37,914 nucleotides of DNA, taken from an uncultured Comamonadaceae bacterium. GTDB taxonomy: Bacteria; Pseudomonadota; Gammaproteobacteria; Burkholderiales; Burkholderiaceae. The first letter of the stretch is position 1, and each line of letters opens with the position of its first letter. Shown here one piece after another: positions 1 through 7,274 of this stretch. The position numbers and the translations under genes were made by a program. The stretch is from positions 1 to 37,914 of the forward strand of contig CAMLQP010000003.1 of assembly GCA_946482115.1 (NCBI GenBank). The letters run 5' to 3'. The notes below the pieces were generated by a model that searched no databases, was not told the DNA's origin, and saw nothing but the letters and a program-made list of their open reading frames with translations.

Positions 1-58
1 CACCCGAGCGATACCATACCGATACGCGCGGGCCGCGCTGCCGTTGTACTTGTCATAA
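1..58 (+). CDS. C-terminal end of the winged-helix-like gene that begins at 37571 (circular junction)
   Basis: If base 37914 is joined to base 1, the frame that starts at 37571 continues without a stop and ends at TAA 56-58, giving a protein of 133 residues. The tail encoded here ends ARAALPLYLS. The integrase GTG follows ten bases later, with an AAGGAA ribosome site overlapping the stop codon, which is the spacing of consecutive operon genes. The open frame and stop are seen directly. Joining the ends is inference: without it these bases are simply the 3' end of some rightward gene. Confidence 0.6.
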   Translation, partial: TRAIPYRYARAALPLYLS

Positions 59-67
59 GGAATTTCC

Positions 68-1678
68 GTGTCTGGTCTCGTCTACAGCTACTTGCGCTTT
101 TCCGACCCGCGGCAGGCGGCTGGCCACTCCGCAGAGCGGCAGATGCAATACGCGGCGCGGTGGGCGGAGGAGCATGGCTTGCGGCTGGACGACTCGCTGT
201 CGCTGAGGGATGAAGGCCTGTCGGCGTACCACCAGCACCACGTCAAGTCGGGCGCCCTGGGCGCGTTCCTGGCGGCGGTGGAAGGCGGCCGCATCGCGCC
301 CGGCTCGGTCCTGGTCGTGGAGGGCCTTGACCGGCTGTCCCGGGCCGAACCCATCCAGGCGCAGGCCCAGCTGGCCCAGATTGTAAATGCCGGGATCACG
401 GTGGTGACGGCCAGCGACGGCAAGGCCTACAGCCGCGAAGCGCTGAAGGCGAACCCCATGGACCTGGTCTATTCGCTGCTGGTGATGATCCGGGCGCACG
501 AAGAGTCCGACACCAAGAGCAAGCGCGTCCTGGCCAGCATCAGGAGGCAGTGCGAGGGATGGCTCGCCGGCACCTGGCGGGGCGTGATCCGCAACGGCAA
601 GGACCCCGCGTGGGTGCGCCACGTCGACGGGAAGTGGGAGTTGATCCCCGAGCGGGTGGAGGCTGCCCGCGCCGGCCTGGCGATGTTCAAGCGCGGGTAT
701 GGGGCCCTGCGCATCGTGCGCGAGCTGGAGGCCCAAAAGCTTTGGCTGACCAGCCGCGGGCCGCAGGCGCTGCAGATCTATCGCCTGGTGCGCCAGCGCG
801 CGCTGATCGGCGAGAAGGAGCTGGAGCTGGACGGCGATACGTACCGGCTCCCCGGCTATTACCCGGCCCTGCTGACCGCCGAAGAGTGGTCGGACCTGCA
901 GAGCCTGGCGGACGAACGCGGCCGCCGGCGCGTGAAGGGTGAGCTGCCGCACGTGATCACCGGCATCGGCATCACGGTGTGCGGCTACTGCGGCGCGGCC
1001 CTCGTCGGCCAGAACAACACCAAGCGCCCGCGCCTGCCCGATGGCCGCGTGCGCGACTGCCACCGGCGACTGCACTGCATCAGCAACAGCCACGGCGACG
1101 GCTGCCCGGTCCGCGGGTCCGGGTCAGTGGCGGCGGTTGAGATCGCGCTTATGTCGTACTGCTCTGACCTGGTCAACCTGCAGGCGCTGTACGGAGGGGA
1201 CCGCGGGGCGGCACCGCGCGCCAGGCTCGCGGCGGCCCGCGCCCAGCTGGCCGAGCTGGACGCGAAGATCGACCGGATTACGGAGGCTCTGCTGGCCAGC
1301 GACGGCGCCGCGCCGGCGGCATTCACACGGCGCGCCCACGAGCTGGAAGCGGAAAAGGCCCGCGTGCAGAGCGACCTGGCGGCCGCGGAGCGCGAGCTGG
1401 CGGCCGCCGCGCGCACGGACCTGACGGGCGCCGACGCGCTTTGGCGTGCGCTGAGCCGCGGGGTGGAGATGCAGGAGTACGACGCACGGCTGCAGGCCCG
1501 CCAGCTCGTGGCGGACACGTTCGAGCGCATCGTGGTCTACCGCCGAGGCATCCGACCGCACGAGACGCCGGAGGGCATCATGGAAGTGATGCTGCTGGCC
1601 AAGGGCGGCACTGCGCGCATGCTGCGCATCGATGCCAAGGGCGGCTGGGTGGCCGCGGAGGGGCTGGTTCCAGCTTAG
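68..1678 (+). CDS. int: Large serine recombinase (phage integrase)
   Basis: A 536-residue large serine integrase, which should insert and excise the phage genome between short att sites. The N-terminal resolvase domain (about 1-150) carries YLRFSDPRQ with Ser12 as the likely nucleophile and Arg10 nearby, and the DRLSR motif near residue 90. A recombinase domain follows (about 170-280). A zinc ribbon has Cys305, Cys308, Cys331 and Cys337, and an Ala/Glu-rich coiled coil covers about 375-455. Start GTG 68 is preceded by AAGGAA at a good distance. The stop overlaps the stop of the convergent membrane gene by 3 bases. It appears to be the last gene of the rightward operon. I could not identify attP by eye; the closest non-coding DNA is 2137-2382. 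Confidence 0.95.
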   Translation: MSGLVYSYLRFSDPRQAAGHSAERQMQYAARWAEEHGLRLDDSLSLRDEGLSAYHQHHVKSGALGAFLAAVEGGRIAPGSVLVVEGLDRLSRAEPIQAQAQLAQIVNAGITVVTASDGKAYSREALKANPMDLVYSLLVMIRAHEESDTKSKRVLASIRRQCEGWLAGTWRGVIRNGKDPAWVRHVDGKWELIPERVEAARAGLAMFKRGYGALRIVRELEAQKLWLTSRGPQALQIYRLVRQRALIGEKELELDGDTYRLPGYYPALLTAEEWSDLQSLADERGRRRVKGELPHVITGIGITVCGYCGAALVGQNNTKRPRLPDGRVRDCHRRLHCISNSHGDGCPVRGSGSVAAVEIALMSYCSDLVNLQALYGGDRGAAPRARLAAARAQLAELDAKIDRITEALLASDGAAPAAFTRRAHELEAEKARVQSDLAAAERELAAAARTDLTGADALWRALSRGVEMQEYDARLQARQLVADTFERIVVYRRGIRPHETPEGIMEVMLLAKGGTARMLRIDAKGGWVAAEGLVPA

Positions 1679-2136
1679 GCCTGAGGCGGCGCGCCGGCCG
1701 CCGGCGGCGCCTGGACGTAGACGATTTGCTTGTCCCGGCCCACCAGCAGGCCGATCACCAGGAACACGGCGCCAAGGAAAAAGCCCACGATGCCCATGAT
1801 GCCGGACACCAGGCCGCCGCCGATCATGGCGCCGGTAGCCGCGGCACCGGAGTACTTGCCGCCGGCGGTGGCTGCCTCGGTCATGTGGGCCCCGGTGAAC
1901 ACGATTCCAGAGAGCGGCAGCAGGAAGGACAGCACCGCCAGGGTGATCAGGATCCGCCGCCAAGCCTTGGCGGTGCTGGGCGCCATCACGGCGATGACCA
2001 GGCCGGCGATCCAGAAGATGAAGAACGCGCCGGCGCCGACACCCGGGCTCTTGCCGCCGGCGGTTGCAACGCCGACGACGACGGCGCCGATGATGGCCAT
2101 GATCAAGCCGCCTAGGATCCCCGCAAGTACCTTCAT
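1675..2136 (-). CDS. Four-helix small membrane protein at the end of the leftward strand (accessory gene candidate)
   Basis: A 153-residue hydrophobic protein starting MKVLAGILGG. Four membrane spans are visible near residues 3-24, 35-52, 62-82 and 105-132, followed by a short Pro/Ala-rich tail. The motif TAGGK occurs twice, after helix 1 and after helix 3, so the protein may be an internal duplication of a two-helix unit. I chose ATG 2136 because GGAGG lies five bases upstream; a longer frame to 2250 has no such site and would spoil the hydrophobic N-terminus. It sits alone after a 246-base gap, next to the integrase and convergent with it, the usual place for lysogenic-conversion genes. Function is unknown. 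A membrane protein that alters the lysogen surface or blocks superinfection is an inference. Confidence 0.75.
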   Translation of the reverse strand: MKVLAGILGGLIMAIIGAVVVGVATAGGKSPGVGAGAFFIFWIAGLVIAVMAPSTAKAWRRILITLAVLSFLLPLSGIVFTGAHMTEAATAGGKYSGAAATGAMIGGGLVSGIMGIVGFFLGAVFLVIGLLVGRDKQIVYVQAPPAAGAPPQA

Positions 2137-2382
2137 CCCCGCCTCCGGTGGCTGTTGTGCGTGACGAAGTGTATTGACGCTGGCGGCTGCCGGGGAACGT
2201 GAATAGTTGGACGACGCACAGGCGTCTGTACACCGGTGCCTGGGGCGCACACCCCCTTAAGAGGGATGGCCACGGCCGGCTGCCGCGGGCACAGTGCACC
2301 CCGGGCCGGCCGCGGTGGCGAGCTGTGCACGGTTAGCCGGTCGGGGCGACTCGATGGCGCCGGCCCACCCCGCCGAAGTCGG
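2137..2382. other. Non-coding gap between the lysis region and the membrane accessory gene
   Basis: These 246 bases contain no convincing gene. They hold one copy of the dispersed 16-bp palindrome (2216-2231). A weak leftward promoter could lie near 2165-2190, with TTCCCC, 18 bases and then TACACT on the minus strand, and would serve the membrane gene. No hairpin with a T tract is visible. This is the only sizeable non-coding DNA near the integrase, so it is a place to look for attP, although no core was recognised. Confidence 0.45.
2216..2231. repeat. Dispersed 16-bp palindrome, copy 1
   Basis: GCACAGGCGTCTGTAC matches the consensus GTRCAGRCGYCTGYAC at 15 of 16 positions. It is intergenic, about 80 bases upstream of the membrane gene start at 2136. 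Confidence 0.7.
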
Positions 2383-3042
2383 TCAAGCCGGGATCGGCCG
2401 CAGCACGCAGTAATAGCGGGCGCCGGGAACCTCCCGGCGCGCCACCTGCACCGACGACGCGCCGTTGGTGGCGCCGTTTTCCTGCCAGCTCAGGTTGACG
2501 CACGTCGGGCCCCACACGTGGGTGATGACGGCATCCCGTGCCGGACTCTCGTCCGCGGCGAAGAACGCGCACGGCTGGCCCAGCGCCGGCCCGGCGGCGA
2601 ACAGCTTCTGAGCTGCGACGAAAGCGCCGATGTCCGACCAGTCCGGCAGGTCCTGGTCCATGCCCTGGCAGGCGTCCCGCAGCACTTCCCAGCACGCGAC
2701 GAACGGGTGATCCACGTCAACCGACGCAATCACCATGATGCGGTCGTGCAGGTCCTGCGCCGGGAACGGCGCCAGGCTGGTCAGGCCCTTGCAGGCGGCG
2801 ACCAATTCGTCCGCCAGCACGTCCGCCTGGCGGGGGTCGTACGGGCCGCCGGCCTGGCCCCAGGCATCGGCGAACTCGTCGACGCCGAGCATGAGGCGGT
2901 AGGCGCGGTCCTGCGCGCGCAGCAGGCGCGCGCCCTCGGCCCGCATGGACTCGGCCATCTGGTCCACCTTGGCCTGCAGGTCGCTGGCGCTGAGCAGCAG
3001 CGCGGCCAGGGCGGCCGCATGCACGGAAACGGTGTACTTCAT
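2383..3042 (-). CDS. Hypothetical protein after the spanins
   Basis: A 219-residue protein of unknown function. The N-terminus (MKYTVSVHAAALAALLLSAS) is hydrophobic and could be a signal sequence or a single membrane anchor; an acidic helical region follows and then a mixed domain with several Cys and Trp residues. Start ATG 3042 has AAGGAG about ten bases upstream, and this ribosome site spans the stop codon of Rz, so translation is probably coupled to the lysis genes. Its place at the end of the lysis cassette suggests a late-expressed accessory protein. I do not recognise a family and assign no function. Confidence 0.7.
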   Translation of the reverse strand: MKYTVSVHAAALAALLLSASDLQAKVDQMAESMRAEGARLLRAQDRAYRLMLGVDEFADAWGQAGGPYDPRQADVLADELVAACKGLTSLAPFPAQDLHDRIMVIASVDVDHPFVACWEVLRDACQGMDQDLPDWSDIGAFVAAQKLFAAGPALGQPCAFFAADESPARDAVITHVWGPTCVNLSWQENGATNGASSVQVARREVPGARYYCVLRPIPA

Positions 3043-3049
3043 AGGTCTC

Positions 3050-3619
3050 TCACTCCTTCGGGGGGTTGTCGGCGCCGTGCAGGCGCCTCAGTTCGTCGCT
3101 GATGCGCTCGCAGCGGAGGCCTCGGCGGCGGGCTTCGTCAAACGCTGCAGCGAGTTCTTCCGCCTCGCCGTCAGCGCTTCGGTACAGGTCGGCGAGCACC
3201 AGGCCGGGGCCGGCTGCTGACGCGCTTCCTGCGGGAGTGCCGGGAGCTGCGCACGCTGCACTGGTGGCGGCGGCGAGTTCGTCGGCGAGCTGCTGCACGC
3301 GCTGGCGAGCAGCGCGCAGGTCAGCTGCAGCGCGAGCTGCAGCCGGAGCATCGGTTTGCGCATGGCGCACCTCCTGTTGGACGATGGATTGGCCGGCCTG
3401 CTCGACCTGGCGTTCCTGCCGCTCGGCCCGCACCCAGGCCTCCAGGCGGCGGGCCCGGTCGGCATCCCACATGGCCTGCACGGCCGCCCTGCCCTCGGCT
3501 TCGCGCCCGTCGCCGTAGCGGGACACTGCCCACCAGGCAGCGAGGCAGGCGGCAACGACGCCGGCGGCGGCGCACCAGGTGCGCAGCGGCACCAACTTCA
3601 CGGCGGCAAGGGAGATCAC
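3050..3619 (-). CDS. Rz: Rz-like inner-membrane spanin
   Basis: A 189-residue i-spanin. In this family a single N-terminal membrane anchor is followed by a periplasmic coiled coil that pairs with the lipoprotein Rz1 and fuses the inner and outer membranes in the last step of lysis. Here the anchor is near residues 14-33, followed by a long charged Ala/Arg/Glu-rich helix with Gln heptads, typical of the family. Start GTG 3619 overlaps the previous stop as GTGA and has GAGGAA upstream; a longer frame to 3991 is excluded because it would run across the upstream genes. The Rz1 gene lies entirely inside it in another frame, the classic Rz/Rz1 nesting. Confidence 0.85.
   Translation of the reverse strand: MISLAAVKLVPLRTWCAAAGVVAACLAAWWAVSRYGDGREAEGRAAVQAMWDADRARRLEAWVRAERQERQVEQAGQSIVQQEVRHAQTDAPAAARAAADLRAARQRVQQLADELAAATSAACAAPGTPAGSASAAGPGLVLADLYRSADGEAEELAAAFDEARRRGLRCERISDELRRLHGADNPPKE
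3088..3363 (-). CDS. Rz1: Rz1-like outer-membrane spanin lipoprotein, nested in Rz
   Basis: A 91-residue protein read in a different frame within Rz. It starts MRKPM, has a hydrophobic signal peptide (about 6-22) and a lipobox LLASAC with the modified cysteine at residue 23. A serine and proline-rich stretch with four consecutive prolines follows, typical of o-spanins. Start ATG 3363 has AGGAGG six bases upstream, much better than the longer frame to 3555. The mature lipoprotein should sit in the outer membrane and bind the C-terminus of Rz. The C-terminal half is long for an Rz1, but the signal, lipobox and nesting make the call firm. Confidence 0.85.
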   Translation of the reverse strand: MRKPMLRLQLALQLTCALLASACSSSPTNSPPPPVQRAQLPALPQEARQQPAPAWCSPTCTEALTARRKNSLQRLTKPAAEASAASASATN

Positions 3620-3828
3620 GGCGCTTCCTCTTTCTGCGGCACCAGGCGCTCGGCCACGGTGTCGTCGCCAGGCGCGGCGTCGAACTCGGCGGACCCGCTG
3701 TTGAGGGCGTGCTCCAGGCCGGCTGGATTGCCCTCGTAGCTGATAAGCAGGGTGTTTTGCAGCTCCTGCACCTGCTCGCCCCGGGCGATGCGGGCGCGGC
3801 CGCTGTGCACCACGACGGCCTTGCTCAT
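3616..3828 (-). CDS. Small hypothetical protein between endolysin and spanins
   Basis: A 70-residue soluble, acidic protein starting MSKAVVVHSG. Its start ATG 3828 overlaps the endolysin stop as ATGA, and its own stop overlaps the Rz start as GTGA, so it is translated inside the lysis operon. No membrane span, signal or known motif is visible. Position suggests a lysis-related role or a neutral small gene; function unknown. The longer frame upstream (to 3963) would lie inside the endolysin and is not used. Confidence 0.65.
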   Translation of the reverse strand: MSKAVVVHSGRARIARGEQVQELQNTLLISYEGNPAGLEHALNSGSAEFDAAPGDDTVAERLVPQKEEAP

Positions 3829-4253
3829 GGGTTCGCCCTCGGGCGGAACACGCGGTTGCCCGAGCCAGGCGCGCGGGTCTGCAGGTGGCACCACCCGGGG
3901 GTGAAGTCGGGGTGCTCCAGCCACAGCTCCACGTCGACCAGTACGCCGGTGGCGCGCTGGCACCAGCGCGCGAGCTGGCCGGTGGGGTCATGCAGGTCGA
4001 TTGCTTCGCCCGTCATGTGCAGGCTGGTGGCGGCGGCCCCCGGTGTCTGCCGGTTGATGGACGGCGGCCGCCAGCCGCTGTTGGTCAGCGTGCCGTCGCT
4101 GCGCGCCTTGATCTGCACGCCGGCGCCCTTGGCCAAGGCCAGCAGCTTGTTCGCGCGCTCAACCGTCACCAGCGCAGCGCGGCGGATGGCCGGGGAGTAC
4201 TCCAGGCGATGGGACACGTCCCGGCCCATCAGGTATTCGGCAAGGGTGATCAC
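3825..4253 (-). CDS. Endolysin, M15-family zinc peptidase
   Basis: A 142-residue M15-type peptidase, expected to cut peptide cross-links of peptidoglycan at lysis. The zinc-binding pattern is visible: SLHMTGEAID gives His79 and Asp86, and GWCHLQT gives His123, with Glu113 as the likely general base. No signal peptide is present, so export should depend on the holins. Start GTG 4253 overlaps the holin stop as GTGA; an ATG further upstream would extend into the holin gene. The stop overlaps the next gene as ATGA. It lies between the holins and Rz/Rz1, the standard order. Confidence 0.85.
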   Translation of the reverse strand: MITLAEYLMGRDVSHRLEYSPAIRRAALVTVERANKLLALAKGAGVQIKARSDGTLTNSGWRPPSINRQTPGAAATSLHMTGEAIDLHDPTGQLARWCQRATGVLVDVELWLEHPDFTPGWCHLQTRAPGSGNRVFRPRANP

Positions 4254-4516
4254 GTGGGGCCTTTCTCGTAGGGAGGGCCATGGCGCCAGCGGGCCGCGCC
4301 CATCAGCAGGTAGGCGGCGACGCCGAGCGAGGCGACCGCGTTGCCGACGGCTGGCGGCAACACGAGGGACATGACGAGTGCGCAGGCCAGCTGCTCGTGC
4401 TGCCAGGCGATGAGGCGCGGGGTGGTGCGGGACATCGCGTTGAGCCGGCAAAACAGGCTGAAGATGGCCACCAGCGTGGCGCCCAAGCGCACCCAGCTCA
4501 CGACTTCATCGAGCAT
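4250..4516 (-). CDS. Probable holin (small membrane protein)
   Basis: An 88-residue protein with two hydrophobic segments (about 9-24 and 41-72; the second may be two short helices) and a charged C-terminal end. Size and position directly before the endolysin fit a holin, which opens the inner membrane at a set time. Start ATG 4516 lies 11 bases inside the end of the preceding membrane gene. With two small membrane proteins in a row, one may be holin and the other antiholin; the sequence alone does not say which. Confidence 0.7.
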   Translation of the reverse strand: MLDEVVSWVRLGATLVAIFSLFCRLNAMSRTTPRLIAWQHEQLACALVMSLVLPPAVGNAVASLGVAAYLLMGAARWRHGPPYEKGPT

Positions 4517-4901
4517 CGGGGTTCTCCTTGCCGCGCAGGCGCGCCAGCGCGGCCAGCGCCCAGTTCACGGCGCCGGGCCACTCATCGCCGATGCCGCTGA
4601 TGACGACGGCAATCGGCGCGAACAGCCACAGCGCCGGCACGTGGGCACGGGTGCTGGCAATCTCGGCCAGCGGCACGGTGATAAGCGCGGAGATCAGCGT
4701 CCACACGCACACGTGCAGCGCTGCGCCGGCGCGTGACCCCGCGTCACGCCGGCGCAGGCTGAGCAGCGCACCGCACAGGCCTGCCGCGACGATGACGGCA
4801 TAGGTCCCCAGCACCTGCGCCAGCGCTGGGCCGACGAATGCGCTCGCCAGCGTGATGGCCGCGGAAACGGCGTCCACGGCCGGGGGCGGCGGCGCGCTCA
4901 T
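4506..4901 (-). CDS. Holin or antiholin-like membrane protein
   Basis: A 131-residue protein with about three membrane spans (near 12-45, 60-80 and 88-104) and a positively charged C-terminus (RLRGKENPDAR). It is the first gene of the lysis cassette. Start ATG 4901 follows a short non-coding gap that carries a copy of the dispersed palindrome. The family was not recognised with certainty; a holin or its partner is the natural reading from size, hydrophobicity and the overlap with the next small membrane gene. Confidence 0.65.
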   Translation of the reverse strand: MSAPPPPAVDAVSAAITLASAFVGPALAQVLGTYAVIVAAGLCGALLSLRRRDAGSRAGAALHVCVWTLISALITVPLAEIASTRAHVPALWLFAPIAVVISGIGDEWPGAVNWALAALARLRGKENPDAR

Positions 4902-4910
4902 CGCGCCCCC

Positions 4911-4926
4911 GCACAGATGTCTGCAC
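4911..4926. repeat. Dispersed 16-bp palindrome, copy 2
   Basis: GCACAGATGTCTGCAC matches the consensus at 14 of 16 positions, with GATGTC in the centre. It lies in the short gap between the tail gene ending at 4930 and the first lysis gene starting at 4901. Confidence 0.6.
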
Positions 4927-4929
4927 TGG

Positions 4930-5352
4930 TCATAGTCCTCCCGCGGTGATGAATAGTTGGTCCAGCTGCTCGCCGGTGAGGTCGAGCAGGCTGGCCAGCC
5001 GCTGCAGCGTGGGGTCTGCGCGCTCGTAGGTCGCTGCGTCGTCCCAGTCGATCCGCACCGCGGTGCGCTCGGGCTCGGGCAGGTCGTTGATGGCCTCTTC
5101 CACGGCGTCCAGCAAGCTGGCGGCGTGAAGCGCGCGCCGCGCCTGCCGCCTGGTGACCGAGGCCGGCACCACGACGGGCGCCGGCGGCTCGAACACCTCC
5201 ATCACCCACATGAAGCGGCGCCACTGTGGCCAGGGCTCACCTGGCGTGCGCTCTTCGAGGTGCTCGGGCGGCGCGATGGTCGTGCTGCCGGGCGTGTCGT
5301 CGGGCACCTCGCCGGCGTACCAGCCGGCGCCGTCAAAGGCGTAGGCGGTCAC
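4930..5352 (-). CDS. Tail-associated protein with an XkdW-like C-terminal domain
   Basis: A 140-residue protein. The C-terminal half (about 67-137) has the pattern SVTRRQARRAL, then DAVEEAINDLPEPER, IDWDDAATYER and LDQLF, which resembles the small XkdW-type domain often found beside phage tail fibre genes. The N-terminal half is variable, with Trp and Pro-rich stretches. Start GTG 5352 overlaps the previous stop as GTGA. The role is probably in tail fibre or tip structure or assembly; this rests on resemblance and position only. Confidence 0.65.
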   Translation of the reverse strand: MTAYAFDGAGWYAGEVPDDTPGSTTIAPPEHLEERTPGEPWPQWRRFMWVMEVFEPPAPVVVPASVTRRQARRALHAASLLDAVEEAINDLPEPERTAVRIDWDDAATYERADPTLQRLASLLDLTGEQLDQLFITAGGL

Positions 5353-7274
5353 AGGCGTTCCCGGATGACGGCGGTCTTTGCGGTCGCGCCGTAGTCGGGT
5401 TCCTCGGTGTCGGTCAGTTCAAGGAACCGGCCGATGAAGCTCCACAGCGGCAGGCGCGCCTCGTCGTCCGGGTCGCGCGCCCAGTACACCTCTTCGCTGG
5501 TGCCCACCAGGGCATCGATGTACAGCAGTGCATCGAGGTCTTCGTCGTCGAGCAGCCGCCACGTCACGCGCGCCTCCCGCGGGCTCTGCTGCTTCACGCC
5601 GTACTCGGCGCCGCTGGCGGTCTCGCTGACCAGGTCGCGGTCCACGAACTTCATGCTGATGTCGCCATACGCGACGTTCACCGGTGGCTGCCAGACGGGG
5701 CCCATGAAGACGCGGCCGAGCTGCAGATAACCCTTGGGGTGCGTGGGCTCGATGAGATCCAGCCGCCAGTGCCCGCCTGTCTGCTCAGTGGGGCACATGA
5801 ACCCGGCATGCTTGTTGCGCAACGTGGCGCGCTGTTCGGCGGTGGTGGCCGACATCCATGCCGCCGGGAAGGCGTCCAAGTCCCCGGTGTCGAAATCGGC
5901 CGCCAGCTCCAGCTCCGTGGGGTCGCTCAGGGACTGCAGCTGTGTCGCGGTCATCGTGGGCGCGTACAGGCGCACGGTGCGCACGCAGTAGCAGCCGCCC
6001 CCCAGCACGATGTTCGACGCGGCGCCGTTGGGCTTTTGCACCGCCACGTCACTGGATGCCGCACCGCCGTCGAAGCTGCCACGCACGACTGTGCTGCCCT
6101 GCCAGCTGATGGCGGCCGTGAAGATGTCGCCAGCGGACCGCGCGGCTCCGCTGACGCCGGCGACGGTGTTGGTGCCCGTGCTGCTGTTGCGATAGGCCGC
6201 CTCGACCACTCCGCCTGTGGTCATCTCTACGCTGACACGATCGGCGGCCGCCAGCGTGGTGCCCACGGTCATCAAGGTGGCTGCTGCTGCCGGTCGGCCA
6301 AGCAGCTTGCCCTCCAGCAGCAAAGCCCCGTTGTTGAACGTGGCGCCCAGGGCACCCACACCCGCGAACGTCAGCGTGTCCGCCGCCCGGGTTGCGGCCG
6401 CTGCAGTGGTGTGGATGGGCGACGTGGGATCGGTGCGGCCCACCTCCAGCTGCACCGCATCGATGTTCACGTTCGGCAGGCCTCCACCATTCGGAAAGCG
6501 GATACCCACCTGCGTGCCCGTTACGCCCGCGACCTTGAAGCGCTGATATCCAGCCGTCAGTACAAACGTCTGCCATGTCGCGAAGCCATCCAGCGACAGC
6601 TGCACCGACCCACCGGCGCCGGTGTGCATGATGTAAGCCGACAGCACCGCGCTCTGCCCGGCAGTGACGGCCTGGGTGATGGTTGCGTCCGACCCGACCG
6701 AGGTGACCTGCGTGGCCGCATTGGCCACGCCATCAATCCCAGGCGCCAACTTCTGCACCGTGCAATTGAAGATGGTCCACTGGCCGGAGCTGGAGGTGAG
6801 ATCGCGGCTCCACTTGATGCTGTTCGTGGATGCTTCTTCGATCAGGTGACCCTGCAGCACGCCGCCTTCATAGTGCGGGCGGGTAACGTTCACGCCGGCG
6901 GTGTGCAACAACCCGTCGGCGCCGAAGTAGTTGGCATTGTCGGCGCGGGTCACGGCCCAGCCGGCGGGCAGCGCGGCATTGCGCGTGAAGTCAGCGGCCA
7001 CCAGGCCGGCGGGGTTGATGGTCGACCACTTGCGCCAACGGACCTTGCCAACCCCGGGCGTGAGGTTGTGACCGCAGACGGCTAGCCACTGCACCGCGAC
7101 GGAGTTGTCCCCGAGGTCAATGTACAGATAGGTGTAGCGCGGGTCCGCGGTGCGGGTGCGCGCCACCTTGCGCAGCTGCAAGTACTGCAGGAAGTCCAGC
7201 GGCAGCCCCGTTGACCAGGCGTCCGGCAGGCCGGAGAACGTTGCGGGTGCGGCGCGGTTCGGCGCCGAAATCAT
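5349..7274 (-). CDS. Large tail tip / receptor-binding protein
   Basis: A 641-residue structural protein. The N-terminal part (about 1-110) is a compact tail-type domain, the middle (about 125-400) is a run of Thr/Gly/Val-rich beta strands of the kind seen in carbohydrate-binding jelly-roll modules of phage fibres (phrases such as LIEEASTNSIKWSRD), and the C-terminal domain (about 480-640) is mixed and acidic. It follows the tail hub-like gene and precedes lysis, the normal place for the host-recognition protein. ATG 7274 makes a TGATG junction with the upstream stop; GTG 7277 and TTG 7286 are also possible. Receptor binding is inferred from context. Confidence 0.7.
   Translation of the reverse strand: MISAPNRAAPATFSGLPDAWSTGLPLDFLQYLQLRKVARTRTADPRYTYLYIDLGDNSVAVQWLAVCGHNLTPGVGKVRWRKWSTINPAGLVAADFTRNAALPAGWAVTRADNANYFGADGLLHTAGVNVTRPHYEGGVLQGHLIEEASTNSIKWSRDLTSSSGQWTIFNCTVQKLAPGIDGVANAATQVTSVGSDATITQAVTAGQSAVLSAYIMHTGAGGSVQLSLDGFATWQTFVLTAGYQRFKVAGVTGTQVGIRFPNGGGLPNVNIDAVQLEVGRTDPTSPIHTTAAAATRAADTLTFAGVGALGATFNNGALLLEGKLLGRPAAAATLMTVGTTLAAADRVSVEMTTGGVVEAAYRNSSTGTNTVAGVSGAARSAGDIFTAAISWQGSTVVRGSFDGGAASSDVAVQKPNGAASNIVLGGGCYCVRTVRLYAPTMTATQLQSLSDPTELELAADFDTGDLDAFPAAWMSATTAEQRATLRNKHAGFMCPTEQTGGHWRLDLIEPTHPKGYLQLGRVFMGPVWQPPVNVAYGDISMKFVDRDLVSETASGAEYGVKQQSPREARVTWRLLDDEDLDALLYIDALVGTSEEVYWARDPDDEARLPLWSFIGRFLELTDTEEPDYGATAKTAVIRERL

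Noticed and set aside
1..60. Host DNA or attL at the left end of the window
   Set aside because: The bases continue the 37571 gene in frame to a stop just before the integrase, which is a simpler explanation. No att-like duplication was found.
2137..2250. N-terminal extension of the 153-residue membrane protein
   Set aside because: It lacks a ribosome site, is Arg/Cys/Ser-rich unlike the rest, and would include a copy of the dispersed palindrome; ATG 2136 has GGAGG.
5226..7085. Long plus-strand frame of 619 codons opposite the tail tip gene
   Set aside because: High GC keeps antisense frames open. The composition is His/Arg/Gly/Gln-rich without domain logic, and the minus-strand tail gene is well supported.
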